This document shows, piece after piece, positions 22,025-32,531 of a stretch of DNA of 64,000 bases. Location: positions 128,650 to 192,649 of the forward strand of contig DF239090.1 of NCBI GenBank assembly GCA_000507305.1, in the 5' to 3' direction. Numbering within the stretch: the first letter of the stretch is position 1; every line of letters starts with the position of its first letter. The notes beneath the pieces are model-generated. The model was not told where the DNA came from and did not search any database. It saw only the letters and a program-made list of their open reading frames with translations. The translations under genes and the position numbers were made by a program. This stretch comes from Breviolum minutum Mf 1.05b.01 (lineage: Eukaryota > Sar > Dinophyceae > Suessiales > Symbiodiniaceae).

Positions 22025-22394
22025 GGCTTCCATGGAAGACTGGGTATCTCCGCAGTTTTTGGGCAAACTTAGCTGGTTGCTCGACTTGAAACATCTGAAA
22101 TTGGAGATACTATCAATTATATACTTGCAAGGTGGTTTCAACCCCTTTGAAAAAACATTAGTCAAATTTGATCATTTCCCCAGGTAGGGATGAAAATAAA
22201 AAGCATTTGAAACCACCACCTAGAAATTCTCTAAACCATTAAACCACCATCACCATCACATGAATGACACCCCAAACAAACCACCAGGATTTTTTTGGAC
22301 ACTGACCCCGGATTGCCAAATTACCAAGGCACTGGACGTTGCATCAGTTCTGCTTGTGGAATCCAGGAATTCACCTCGAAGGATTTTTCCCCAG
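22025..22394 (+). CDS. gene fragment, two exons bounded by family A elements
   Basis: Exon 1, 22025-22131, follows acceptor cactttttggttgtgttttcag and reads EDWVSPQFLGKLSWLLDLKH. Its donor (CTTGCAAG/gtggtt) is the left terminus of a family A element. Exon 2, 22288-22394, follows acceptor aaaccaccag, matches in phase (1 to 2) and contains CQITKALDVASVLLVESRNS. Its donor (CCCCAG/gtggtt) is the start of a second, diverged family A copy. A direct join at the element's own AG (22223) would hit a stop or need a different phase. Function unknown. Confidence 0.8.
22132..22223 (+). repeat. family A element with GT...AG termini
   Basis: Begins gtggtttcaacccctttgaa and ends tttgaaaccaccacctag. The first two bases are the donor of the exon ending at 22131, and the last two are an AG. 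The intron continues to 22287 in the phase-consistent model. Confidence 0.92.
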
Positions 22395-22504
22395 GTGGTT
22401 GAAGTTGGTTCCCAAGCAACCCGTTTGGTTCAAAGATGTTGACTCGGTCAGGCTTGGATCACATTGCCTCATCTACGGGATGACAATACAAAATGTTTGA
22501 AACC
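22395..22504 (+). repeat. diverged family A element at a donor
   Basis: Begins gtggttgaagttggttccc. It then aligns with family A through aacccgtttggttcaaag, ttggatcacattg, acgggatgac and tttgaaaccac. It starts exactly at the donor of exon 22288-22394. Confidence 0.65.
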
Positions 22505-23714
22505 ACATGTTCCATGTTTAACCTGACCTCACATCTGAAACTGAGAGACTCCAGGCAGTTTATTTTTCGCTTTTCTAGAATCCAAACCAAAACGGTTTGG
22601 AAAGCTTCAAGTGTCTAGGTGGTCTGGTGGCGTTCAAAACAAGGAAGGTCCCAAGAAACCCTGACAAAGTATTTGCCACTTAAACAAACTCAAAATAGCC
22701 TGGACCTCTTCCCCAATATCCAAATAACAAATCCAAGAAGATCCGAAGAAAAAAATCGAGGCACCCTACAAGGCAGCATGGTAATGAGTACTCAGATTCT
22801 TTATTTGGCAAGGGCACAAAACACACTAACATAACAAGTTTCGAGTTTCAAACATCGCTTATGGTAGGCCAGTGACATAAAATCGCTCGGGCAAGTCCTT
22901 TGGTAGAAATTCCTGCCTGTCCTGGTGAGCCACAAGATTTGGAATCAATTGGGGCAACTGCTCATCCCCTTCACAGAGATATATCTGTCTACCTTGGGCC
23001 CCGTTTGTTCAGTTGGCTATTTGACGATGTTCCTTATTGGGTAGTGCTTCTGTGCAAACTGCACTAAAAAAGGCGTATGTGATCGTAATATCCAATCTTT
23101 GCACATGATAAAAATTCACCAACCTAAATTCAGTGCGTTTCTATTGAACGTCTCCATGACTAAAACGACTTTTGGGATACACTTAAAATGTCCATCAATG
23201 GCACAAACCTTACCAATATGATCATAACATTCCCCTCTCATCAAATCTATGGTCTATAGCCGCTAACTCTTCAAACATCTTAAAACCTATTAGGCGCATG
23301 TCAAATGTGGAGATGTCATGAACGGTCTCTAAGTTTCCTCGATCAGATTTATGTAATTTGTCAGCATCATCCCGGCACATTTCAGTAAGTTTTGATTAGA
23401 TGAGTGCACATGAATCACACACCCACTAAGCTCACATCGCGTCCTTCTTCAAGGACCATACAACCCAAATGTTGCAAGCTGCGAAACCTTCCTTCAGCAA
23501 GGAAGCACAAGGTACACAGAAACAAAGAAACATGGAAAACATGAGAAAACATTCTTGTCTCATTTTATATTATTGTAGTGACGACTTTGGATGTGTCTTG
23601 TTCGACTCCTGTTGGCATATCCACAAAGCAGCTTTGGGAATGTCGTGTGATTGGTCTCGCACATGTTATTCAAAGCAGCCGTCAAATCCTATAAACATGG
23701 TTGGGACTTGGCGC

Positions 23715-23875
23715 CTGAACGGATGTCCCGGGCCCCCTGGAATCATAGCAATGTTTTCTTTAAACGCCAGAAGTGTCTGGCATTTATCCACCATCCGTTT
23801 GTCCAGAACTTCCTAGGGGCTACCTGTTATGCCGCCCGTCCGACCATCGACACCAAGCGACATAGAGCGCCAAGA
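23715..23875 (-). CDS. exon or pseudo-exon interrupted by an in-frame TAG
   Basis: One continuous minus frame reads WRSMSLGVDGRTGGITGSP, then TAG at 23813-23815, then EVLDKRMVDKCQTLLAFKEN and IPGGPGHPF to a GC donor (gcgcc). The downstream part could be a separate exon whose acceptor is the cctag containing the stop. The upstream part could end at gtagcc, but the two would then be only 11 bp apart. Either the TAG is a real lesion or only one half is used. Function unknown. Confidence 0.6.
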
Positions 23876-24167
23876 CTTGTTGTTCGCTCAAGAGGGTTAA
23901 ACTGCCTGTGTGCAATTGTTGCCCCCTGAAGTGAAAACAACGTTGTGGTGTTTCAAACGGCGTGTTTTTCTTTCTAAAATTGGTGGATAGGCATTTTCTG
24001 TCAAAGATTCAGTAGGTAAAGGTGTGTAAGGGTGATGATGTTCATGAGGTGGCCATCCCGTCGATTCAAACACCTCCCCAAAGAAAAAAGCTTGGTGAAA
24101 AACGGCATCAACAGGGGAATGCCGAAACCTCGGCTATTATCTTTGGATCCGTGTCTGGTATATTTGC

Positions 24168-24243
24168 CTACATGAAAGGTTGATTTTTAGGTTAAATATG
24201 GTTAAATGTAGGCAAATATACCAGTCCCATGGATCCTATGGGT
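24168..24243. repeat. family D element
   Basis: Arms ggtatatttgcctacatgaa and aatgtaggcaaatatacc with central gttgatttttaggttaaata; outer ggatcc on the left side (24155) and ggatcc on the right. Confidence 0.85.
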
Positions 24244-24520
24244 TATCTTTGGATCTTTGATGCTTGAAGCGCTGTGTTCCACCATCCAGAGCAGCAACCT
24301 GTAGTAATGTATGCCACCGGCATGTTGGCAGCTTGAGCTCTACTCAAAAAGTCCAAGAGGTCCGCATGCTTCTCCTCGGCATGCAGGCATGTCTCAAAAT
24401 TACTCGCCCCCCAAAAGAAAAATCAAAATGGACATGATATGAAATGACTCTTGTAGAAGGACACTTGTGTCTCATTGTGTTTTTTAGAGCTCATACTTCT
24501 GAGGCATACCCATCCTGTAC

Positions 24521-24567
24521 AACAACACGTTGTCTTGAAACTCCTGCTGTTTTATCTCATGTGCCCG

Positions 24568-24609
<42 letters not shown>

Positions 24610-24644
24610 CGTTGTCTTGAAACTCCTGCTGTTTTATCTCATGT
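24521..24644. repeat. 42-bp direct duplication separated by (AAC)n
   Basis: The segment beginning aacaacacgttgtcttgaaa at 24521-24562 recurs at 24603-24644. The two are separated by a (CAA)n run, giving an 82-bp period. Only a few bases differ. Confidence 0.9.
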
Positions 24645-24791
24645 ACCAAAAATTAAATTGTTCGTACAGCCTCTGACATGCCAAACATGCTCTATCTAAT
24701 GAAAAGTCAAGCATGTTTCGCAAACCGAAGGCACACCTTGAAATAAGGATTTTCACACAAAGACCCAAGAGAATCTAAACAATTCACAGTT

Positions 24792-25602
24792 TCAGTGCTG
24801 ACAAGTTTCAGGATGCAAATCCTTTTTCTCAAATCCATCTAAAGGTCCTGCCAGCAGTTGGTCCATGGGAAGGTGCTTTTGGCAACGCCCTCCCAAATCT
24901 GGAACCGTTTTTTGTCTAATGGGGATGGGGGGTCCTAAATGAAAAAAGAAGCAAGTTTCGAAACCACCAAGCAAACCTCATGCCATTAGCTCATTCTGTT
25001 ATCCAACCTCAGGTCACCGCAGTTTTGTGAAAGTTACTTTGATGATGAGCAAACATCATATCCAAGTAATGGAAAATAGATAATTAAAACGCATGAAATA
25101 AATGATACATACCGTATTTCCTTGTACGTTCCTGAATTTTGAAAAATTATTCAATGTTCTGTTCACCAAGGACTTGGACAGTTCTGGGTCAAAAGTCGCC
25201 ATGATTGGGTCGAAACGGGGCCCAACGTTTTCTTGGGAGTTCGGAATACATAGTTAACTGCAGCAAACGCAATTCACCAAACTTCACCGTGTTTTCTTCT
25301 GACATGGAATGAGGCCAACAGGGGCATTAGCATCGTCCTATGCATTTTTTTGAAACATGACACGTCAATGAGTGTAAACTCCTTGCAAAGTTGACTGAAC
25401 TGTTTGATATTGTTCTTCACATCTCCCAAACTTGTCTGCAAGACTTCCTGAGAAGAAATAATTCGGAGGAAGTTGAAGATCACCATCCATTGCCTCAAAG
25501 GGGGAAAGCGGTCCCAGGAGCTGTATGAAGGAGGAACAAATATCTGTGCCACACTGCTCATCCAAATGTAGCTGCTGGTAGCAAATTGGTTCACATGGAT
25601 CC
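24792..25602 (-). CDS. 3' end of a gene, two phase-matched exons
   Basis: The exon at 25288-25602 (104 codons) contains SSVAQIFVPPSYSSWDRFPP, RIISSQEVLQTSLGDVKNNI and MHRTMLMPLLASFHVRRKH, and ends in phase 1 at a gtgaag donor. The exon at 24792-24898 (acceptor acggttccag) supplies two bases and reads GGRCQKHLPMDQLLAGPLDG, ending HPETCQH then TGA. The intron contains a partial family A-like terminus near 24955. The large exon's own acceptor (gccctttgag) is mediocre. No family recognised; length and codon use make this one of the firmest genes here. Confidence 0.85.
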
Positions 25603-26473
25603 CTCAAAGGGCTTCTAAACATGCATTGAATCGTCCTTACTACGGCTACGGTGAATTCATGTAGTAAACCAGGAAACACCAGGAAGTCCAAAGACTAAAC
25701 TTCCCCATGGTACCAATCAAAACCCTTCATGTTTGAACCATCCGAAAAAAATGCTCGGATTCTTGAGTCTTGAACTCCCAGGTATGAATATATGATGAGA
25801 CATGATATAAACTTAAACAATCAGCCGTATTAAACGCATATAGGCATTAGGCATATCCTAAATATGTAAATATATCAATATGAACAAATAAATTAAGTCA
25901 ACTCATATAAGTATGTAAACGTTTGAAGTAAAAAGAACACCAGCAGCCGAGGTCTTCAACACTCATTTCTTCAACCCTTCAGATTCCAAGTTGCAGCACA
26001 ACTGTTGATGATGCTCAGTGTTCGACCAGCCACGGGGAGCACATTCTGTGTCAAGAAAATCAGGGCCTCCCGAGTCGAGCGAATCACGTTTTATGAATCT
26101 TCAACCCGGGCCGCAAACCACCCACACAAGAAGGATTTCTTTTCAAGTCATGAGGATGGATTATTTATTAAAGCTTAATGTGGGGGTTACTGTAGATAAT
26201 AATATAATCTATCGGCATTTGTACAAGCATGTGTGTCTATATATATATATATATGTGTGTGTGTGACTGTGTGTGTATGTAATAACCATATATATCTATG
26301 AAAAAACAATTTCGCCTAACCTACCTCTTTCTGGCGGAAATAGCTAACTTTAAGGGTTTCGGGTTTCGGAGCCCAACAGGTGGAATTTCAATAACAAAAA
26401 GCACCCGTTTTCACCAAAAGTGAGAGCCAGCCTGTTTTTTTTGTTGGGGGTCTCCCTTTCCAAAACTAGTTTA

Positions 26474-26560
26474 TGGTTTCAAGCCATCTGGAAATATGAG
26501 TCAAACTGGAAATCTTCCCCAAATATTCGCGAACAAAAAAAACATGAAACCACCACCTAG
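26474..26560 (+). repeat. family A element ending at an exon boundary
   Basis: Starts gtttatggtttcaagccatc and ends catgaaaccaccacctag. Its terminal AG is the acceptor of the exon at 26561. Confidence 0.85.
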
Positions 26561-26723
26561 AAAACCAATGCTGTACTCGGCACCCAACGACCCATCTTGG
26601 GGGTCACATCATGTGGGGCTTCCCTCCCCGAACATCCAAGCTGCATTCTTCATTGTGGCCGGCATCGCAGGTCTCAAAATCTTCCTCAGCACATTGGAGG
26701 GTCATTTCCCTGCCAGCCGCTGA
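26561..26723 (+). CDS. probable C-terminal exon with a membrane segment
   Basis: The frame starts right after the family A element and reads SAPNDPSWGSHHVGLPSPNI, then the hydrophobic IQAAFFIVAGIAGLKIFL, and ends GHFPASR then TGA. One transmembrane helix is likely. Other frames are open on both strands; this one is preferred for the coherent hydrophobic segment. Function unknown. Confidence 0.6.
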
Positions 26724-26858
26724 CCCGCCAGTGGAGTTAGATGCAAGGCTGCAAGGCTCAACAACCCTTGTCTCTAGTATGATTTTTGAAGTTTCCATTT
26801 CCATGTATTTATATATGGATTTTTTTGGAAACGCTATGATCATTAGTGACTTTTGCAG

Positions 26859-26969
26859 AAATTCAGAAGCTCCAACTTCGATCATGCGCTACAAAACTAC
26901 CCATCAGATTTTTGCATTGACAGATTTATTTGCAAACTCTGGGGAACCCATGCAATTTCACCATGCTAA
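26859..26969 (+). CDS. possible exon, unknown protein
   Basis: Acceptor attagtgacttttgcag, then FRSSNFDHALQNYPSDFCID and a TAA. A GC donor just before the stop is possible. An alternative frame (SEAPTSIMRYKTTHQIF) is open longer. Confidence 0.45.
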   Translation, partial: KFRSSNFDHALQNYPSDFCIDRFICKLWGTHAISPC

Positions 26970-27099
26970 AGTTGGCCTATTTGAAATTGCCATTGTTTTT
27001 CAGCATGATTCCTAAGTCAAGTCGTTGTATCTTGCCATGAAATCCATTAACATCACCTAACTGCGATTAAAAAAAAGAGAACTGCAGCTTCCCTACCAG

Positions 27100-27508
27100 A
27101 ATGAACCCTGGTCACCCTACCTACCTCCCTTGTGCACCCGGCGGCAGCCACCAGCCACTGTCCAACCTTCAAGACCCAACAGAATGCAGCCAAGTGACCC
27201 GACAAATGGATATGTAAGGATCTGCATTCTTCTCACCTCAGGCTTTCAGCGGGAACAAAATACACCGAATTTTGTAGGTATGTTTTTTTTGTGCCACCTT
27301 TTAAAGGAAAACGTTTGGAGGGAGATTTTTTTCAGGGCGACTTTTTTTTGAGTCGCCAATGCCCCAAAGTGGATATTCATGAATAGTACAGTAAGGTTAA
27401 GTGAATATTTCATATTCTAGGGAGCGACTCACCAATCAAGAATTCAGAGATCAAGGATCTTTAGGAATCACGGAAGTGATGTGTCGACAATTATACCAAG
27501 TGACCAAG
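27100..27508 (+). CDS. gene fragment, three phase-matched exons
   Basis: Exons are 27100-27213 (acceptor gcagcttccctaccag, MNPGHPTYLPCAPGGSHQPL, donor gtaagg), 27242-27277 (LSAGTKYTEFC, donor gtatgt) and 27421-27508 (RLTNQEFRDQGSLGITEVMC, donor gtgcca). All junctions match (phase 2 to 1 twice). The first intron would be only 28 bp, which is very short, so either it is an unusual intron or one exon boundary is displaced. The third exon's acceptor is catattctag. Function unknown. Confidence 0.7.
27335..27356. other. small perfect hairpin
   Basis: ggcgact and agtcgcc flank a T-rich loop of 8 bases within an intron. It could be incidental. Confidence 0.6.
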
Positions 27509-27696
27509 GTGCCAGGAAGTGGAATGTTAAGCACCAGTGGAATCCTAGGAATTTCCATTGGATTCCAACCAAAGCTAAGCAAACGAAAGCCTCAAGAAAA
27601 ACTCACTCACCCTTCAGCCCGTTTAAACCAGGGATCAATGACTAGACTTGTTTGGGTTTGTTATTTATCCTGACTCAACAGGAACGAAACAAAAGA

Positions 27697-30535
27697 TCAT
27701 GATATCTTATATCGTTGTTTTTGAAATGGCCAAGTGAAATAAACAGCAACAGTGTCAGGTTCAGCATCATTTTTGTTTGACATTAACTTGCCCTGGTTTT
27801 TGAAGGGAAAGTCTTTGCTGCCCAGTGTCTTCTTTGTCCTGCAAATTTCGAAGGGAGCAGCACTGACATAGTCGGAAACGACCACATCAGGGCTTTCATT
27901 CTCCAGCAGGGAGGAAAACAGCTTCCTTGAAGAGTACGGCTGGCGTAGGAGAGCTATCAGCCAAATGCCGTTCTAGGAAAACTACCTATAAATAAAGAAT
28001 TAAATAGAAGTACAAATATATACATATATATATATATATACAAATAAATACAGATATTTATACCATGGGCCCCCCAAAACCTAATTTTATCTTAAGAGAT
28101 GTTTATGGTAGATACCACTTTATTTTGCATGGTTTTAGGGGCTCATGGTATATACATTGGGAAAATCCATCACCAAATCCGCCCCGTTTCAAACGTCAGT
28201 GTGGTTCACCATTTCAAACTACAACCCGCTTGATTCGGAGTTACGAGCTGCAGATTGATTGATTTGCTGTGAAATTGTGTCATTGATGACAACCACAAAA
28301 ACATTCGCATGACATACCTGTGCAAATATATGTGCAGTTTTAAATACATAGAAACAGTAGATCTACATGTATACCTAGAAAGAAGCGGCTTCCCAAAACA
28401 AAAATCCATCAAAGGGTGGCAGGACTGGACCGCCATCAACGTAGCATTGCTAGTTATAGCATTTAGGTTCAATCGTTTTGAGTCATAGCCATCTTGTTGA
28501 TGAACGAAACTCAAACAAATCAGGGATTTGAGATGAATATATCCAGCTATTGTAAGATTCCGTATTTATCATCCCGCCATATCAGGTACAGGTACATCAT
28601 TGATGTGCAGCTGTCCAATCATCCAGCTATCATAAAGTCACATGGTTAGACTCGCCTAGGATGGTTGAAAACAATTCCAACACAGCCCCTATACTGATAC
28701 TATACCTGAGCAAAACAAATAGAGTAACAAATACATTGGTATAACCTTTAGAAGACTATATATTATATATCATATTGATATAAATCTGAATCTAAATAAA
28801 TACACCCTCTACATTGTACATCATTACTACATTACCCTCAAAAAAAAAAACTACACTCCCTGAAACCAACAGGAACTCGTTCGTCCCCGAACAAAACCAG
28901 GCTATCCAGGTGTTTTTTTGGTTGTTTTTTCTCCAGTATTTTTTAGGACCCACGTTTTGGACCCACCGAGTTTCTGATCTGCATTCATAAAATCCCAAAA
29001 GACCGGTCCCATGGGATCCTGCGCCTTCAGAAGCTCGGGAGTAAAACCTGGTTTCGGATGGATGGCTGATGGCTGATGGCTGGATAAGCCAACATACCAA
29101 GATTTCTGGGAATTGCACAGGAAATAATGATTTGTAGCAGTTGGTAATGGCGATTTTTTGTCAAAAATTTTGGAGAAATAAAAGCTGAAGCCCATGATGC
29201 CAAAGCGAAGAATTTTTGGGATCCGAACACTAGAAATTGCAGCAAATATAAAACCGATGAACTACTCCTGGGTCTTGAGAGACACGATTCCATGCGACAT
29301 GTGACTATCTGGCCTTTGTAGAAATTCTATCAGCACACTTTATAAATTGGGATGCTATCCCTCCCACCTGTTGGTGGCAAGTGAAGGTTTATAAGGATAT
29401 GCATAGAATCCCCTGCAGAAAATCTGCACTGGCTGGGGGGAGCATCCCAATTTGCCAATGGTCATAGCTGATTGCTACTTCTATGGGAGACTGCAGCAAA
29501 TGAACGAGCATTCACCAAGGGATTTGAAGCAATTGACACTTCCCAAACGACGAAATGGCGGTTTTCAAGCAGCTTTCGAAGATGATCTTGTTATTTGATA
29601 TCTAGTGCTTTGATTTTTTTGGGGTGGTTATATAATGTTTTGTTTCATTTTATTGCTGTTCATTCTGATTCACTTAGGCTATCCAACCATATAAATAACT
29701 TGAATAACATAAAACTTTCTAGCTGCAAGCAACTTAGTTGGATGAGAAGCATCATAGACACAAGGCAGGTCTAAGCTGCCTGAAGTTCCCAGTTTCAACT
29801 TCATTCCCTGTATTTTTTCTTGCCCCGACACCATCATCCAATGGAGCATGTTTGAGGCCAGCGGTGGTGCAGCTTTCTTGCAACTGGGGCAAGCCTTGGT
29901 CTCGAGGGTTTTTTTGTTCGAGAACTTTGGAGCATGAAGAATGAGGTCAAAAAAGTACAAAAACATTGCGTAACATGGTGGCATAGTATAGTGACCAGTA
30001 ACCCAACTGGATTTTGAGGAAATGGTGCCACGGATTGAAAGTAGAAATGATCGCCCAAAACAACGTATCAAATATAGACTGTAAACGGTAGGATTACAAT
30101 CCAATACCGAAGATGTTGAACATTGAAAGATTGATTTCCATACCAAAAAAATCATCAAGAAACTAATATATAGAATGTCGTTTGACCATAGGATTCAATT
30201 TTTCTTTGAAACCATTCCGCAGAAACATCCTCTCTTTTGTGGGTCCGCCTTTGTGTCAACACAAGCGGGTCCCTCTGAAGCGACCATGTAGTTTTGTTGA
30301 AACCCTTATAACTTATAACAAAGCCATCCAACATGGGATCCCACCATGGAATTCCGTCATTAGTCCCGCATTAAAAGTCAGCGGGGTCCAAGGTCACCTG
30401 GTTGCCAAACCAACCAACCAACCAACCAACCAACCAACTGCTGCCGAGCTACCACTGGATGCGGCTAGGGTCACCTGGTGCCCACGCTGAGCCAAAGCTT
30501 TGCACAAGCTGACCAATGGTAAGGCATGGCCCATC
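27697..30535 (-). CDS. UDP-glycosyltransferase (GT1-like), N-terminal domain, partial
   Basis: The first recognisable exon, about 30453-30535, reads GHALPLVSLCKALAQRGHQV and then TLAASS. This is the GH-x-L-P-L...A-L-x-x-R-G-H-x-V-T pattern that opens GT-B fold family 1 transferases. About 29780-29883 follows (TTAGLKHAPLDDGVGARKNT), then 28967-29047 (TPELLKAQDPMGPVFWDFMN, donor gtgggt). The exon starting at 27972 (acceptor gttttcctag) reads LLRQPYSSRKLFSSLLENES then PDVVVSDYVSAAPFEIC, the usual P-D-V-V-V-S-D strand. That frame stays open to a TGA at 27697. Not all junctions match in phase, so small exons are missing. No C-terminal nucleotide-binding half was found. Expected activity: transfer of sugar from a UDP-sugar to a small acceptor. 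Confidence 0.8.
28065..28165. repeat. imperfect inverted-repeat element
   Basis: The ends taccatgggccccccaaaac and ggttttaggggctcatggta are imperfect inverted copies about 100 bp apart. No other copy of it was noticed in this window. Confidence 0.6.
28372..28448 (-). CDS. possible further exon of the glycosyltransferase gene
   Basis: Acceptor atgctataactag and donor gtatac enclose MAVQSCHPLMDFCFGKPLLS. It lies between glycosyltransferase exons but does not match them in phase. Confidence 0.4.
30406..30438. repeat. (CCAA)n microsatellite at an exon edge
   Basis: About eight ccaa units directly follow the first glycosyltransferase exon on its 3' side (minus strand). Reading through gives a Val-Gly-Trp-Leu repeat, which is unlikely to be real protein. 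Confidence 0.95.
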
Positions 30536-31203
30536 CTAGGCGTTTTGTGTTTCTTGTTTCCGAAACCACCATAGACATTCCAAACCACCAAAAAAATGCT
30601 CAAAAACATTAAACAACGATTTTGTTGGGTTGGGAAGTTTTCAGACAAAAAAGTGGCTTGCAAGGAGAAATTGGTTGACATCATACTGTGTCTACAACTA
30701 TATATATGTATACATATATGTCTAATATAAAACAACTTTAGATTCATAGATTCATTACATCACAGTAATGCTTCAAGCCCTCAAAATTCAACAGTTTCTT
30801 TCCTCTTTGAGTGATATCCTTTCACCTGAGGCTTCTAAATGATGCCTGCCGTATGTTCAATCCGAAATTGCCCTGGGTTTGATACTGCAAAGTGTTGGTA
30901 AATAAACCTCTAAATATACAGACTCACACAGAAACACATTACGTATGCCTGACTATGTGTGTGTGTGTAGTGAGTGACGCGATGTATCGACAACTAGTTC
31001 TTCACTCACTCTCAAGATTCTCACTCATTGTTCGGAAACCCGCATGGTTGTAAATGCTCATGAGAGATTCCATCAATTCCCTCTAAATCAATCACTTGAT
31101 ATCCATTACTGTATATCCGTTAAATTAATTCATATGAATTCCATTGGATACAATCTTAAAATTCACAGTACATGGATGTTTTTTTCGACAGAGTGGTCCC
31201 TAC

Positions 31204-31480
31204 CATGACCAAAAGCTTCACGGCCGCATAGGTGTTGTCCAAGCACTCCAGATTTCCAACTCTCTACTTTACATCTTGCCACAAGCGTCATAGGAATTGT
31301 ATAAGCCATCACCTTCAGTTTGACATTGCCAAAAGGAGCAGCTTCTTCGACTTGCTCTGCCATGGCAAACGGCCAGGAGCCTTTGAAAGGCTAAAAAGGG
31401 CCTACAAATAAAATGCTGCGGGGCCCGGGCACGATCTCTTGTTGAATTGATCTCCAACACCCTCCATTCCTTCCCATCAT
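31204..31480 (-). CDS. gene fragment, three exons
   Basis: Exons are 31406-31480 (acceptor aaggattgatttcag, KEWRVLEINSTRDRARAPQH, donor gtaggc), 31313-31356 (acceptor cgtttgccatggcag, QVEEAAPFGNVKLK, donor gtgatg) and 31204-31245 (acceptor gttggaaatctggag, CLDNTYAAVKLLVM, donor gtaggg). The last two join phase 0 to phase 0. This lies upstream of the glycosyltransferase exons on the same strand and might be its 5' part or a separate gene. Function unknown. Confidence 0.75.
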
Positions 31481-31680
31481 CTGAAATCAATCCTTTCAAC
31501 CAACTAAAAATGGTTTTTTCCCTGCTAGCAAGCACTATGACTATAACTATTAGTTATCAGTTTACCTCGCATCATCTCTGAAAAACATTTTTGATTCAAT
31601 AGCGGCATCTTTATGCCGTAAAACCAAAACCTCCAGCCAAACTAACCCACCAAAACTCCTAAGGTCCTAAGCTTCCAACT

Positions 31681-31775
31681 TCATCCACAATTCTTTGATG
31701 GATCAGCATTGGGATCCAAAACCTGGATGCGCCCAGTTTTTTGGCTGGTGAAAAACAGAGAAAAACATCGTCCAA
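31681..31775 (-). CDS. possible C-terminal exon
   Basis: After tgtttttcaccag the frame reads QKTGRIQVLDPNADPSKNCG then TGA. The frame is open further upstream into a family A remnant. Function unknown. Confidence 0.45.
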
Positions 31776-31816
31776 CTACAGATTTGATAAAGAAAACAAA
31801 CGAGTTGGAGGTTTCT

Positions 31817-31901
31817 CCATCCAAGTCAAACTGCAAAAAATTCCCCCAGGGATCGGGGTGGAAATAAAAAAAAATATCTGAAACCACCGCCGAGCAGAGT
31901 A
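31817..31901 (-). repeat. partial family A element
   Basis: On the minus strand ggcggtggtttcagatattt, then cccctgggggaattttttgcag and tttgacttggatgg, aligning with the reverse complement of family A. It may also serve as intron for the plus-strand exon at 31944. Confidence 0.65.
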
Positions 31902-31943
31902 TCTCATCAATTGAGCAATTTTTTCTTTTAATCCCCAACTGAG

Positions 31944-32224
31944 TCACCGGATTTGCTCAACCGAATATCATTGAAATGGAAGTAGGCAGCCAGGATAAAC
32001 CCCAACCATGGAAATTGTGCAATCTATTTTGGCTGGTGAGATTGCCTCCTTCTTTTCTCTCCCCACTTCCCTGTCATTGTGTCATTGCATACTTCATTGC
32101 ATCACCCGTTCCCCCCAAACATCTGCTCCTCCCCTTACAGGCCTGTAAAACCATCATCAATCGCCGCAAGGCCACCTTTGATGCACTACAAGCGGTTCCA
32201 ACGTCAAAAAGATGCATACTGTAG
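31944..32224 (+). CDS. C-terminal two exons, unknown protein
   Basis: Exon 31944-32035 follows ttttttcttttaatccccaactgag and reads AQPNIIEMEVGSQDKPQPWK, ending NLFWL at a gtgaga donor. Exon 32141-32224 follows gctcctccccttacag and reads KTIINRRKATFDALQAVPTS, ending KRCIL then TAG. Both are phase 0 across a 105-bp intron. The C-terminus is basic. No family recognised, but gene structure is convincing. Confidence 0.85.
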
Positions 32225-32429
32225 CAGGGGATTGATACATAGAGTTAATGAATAGGGGAATATGCCAAAACCTTTGTCAACGGATGCAGAGCAGCACGTC
32301 AAATTACAGGAGTAATTACCTCAGCAAGAAAGCATAAAATTGAAAGAATTTCCTCAAGGATTGATGGTTGTTTCTTGCGAGATAAAAATCTTAAAAAATA
32401 AATGGAACACAACCTTTTTCACACCTTGT

Positions 32430-32531
32430 ACATTAACAAAAACGCAGGGACTCCCTTTCATTTGGTGGATTGGTGGGATTGGGCGCTTGGTTCCTGCTCA
32501 TGTGGCCCCTGGTGAAAACCTGGGTGATTGA
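32430..32531 (+). CDS. possible exon
   Basis: Open plus frame with GGIGRLVPAHVAPGENLGD and a TGA, with a gtgatt donor as an alternative. Weak. Confidence 0.3.
   Translation, partial: TLTKTQGLPFIWWIGGIGRLVPAHVAPGENLGD

Noticed and set aside
21624-22187. 187-codon plus frame taken as one protein
   Set aside because: It joins unrelated parts: the exon at 22025-22131 is real, but the frame runs through its acceptor on one side and into a family A element on the other.
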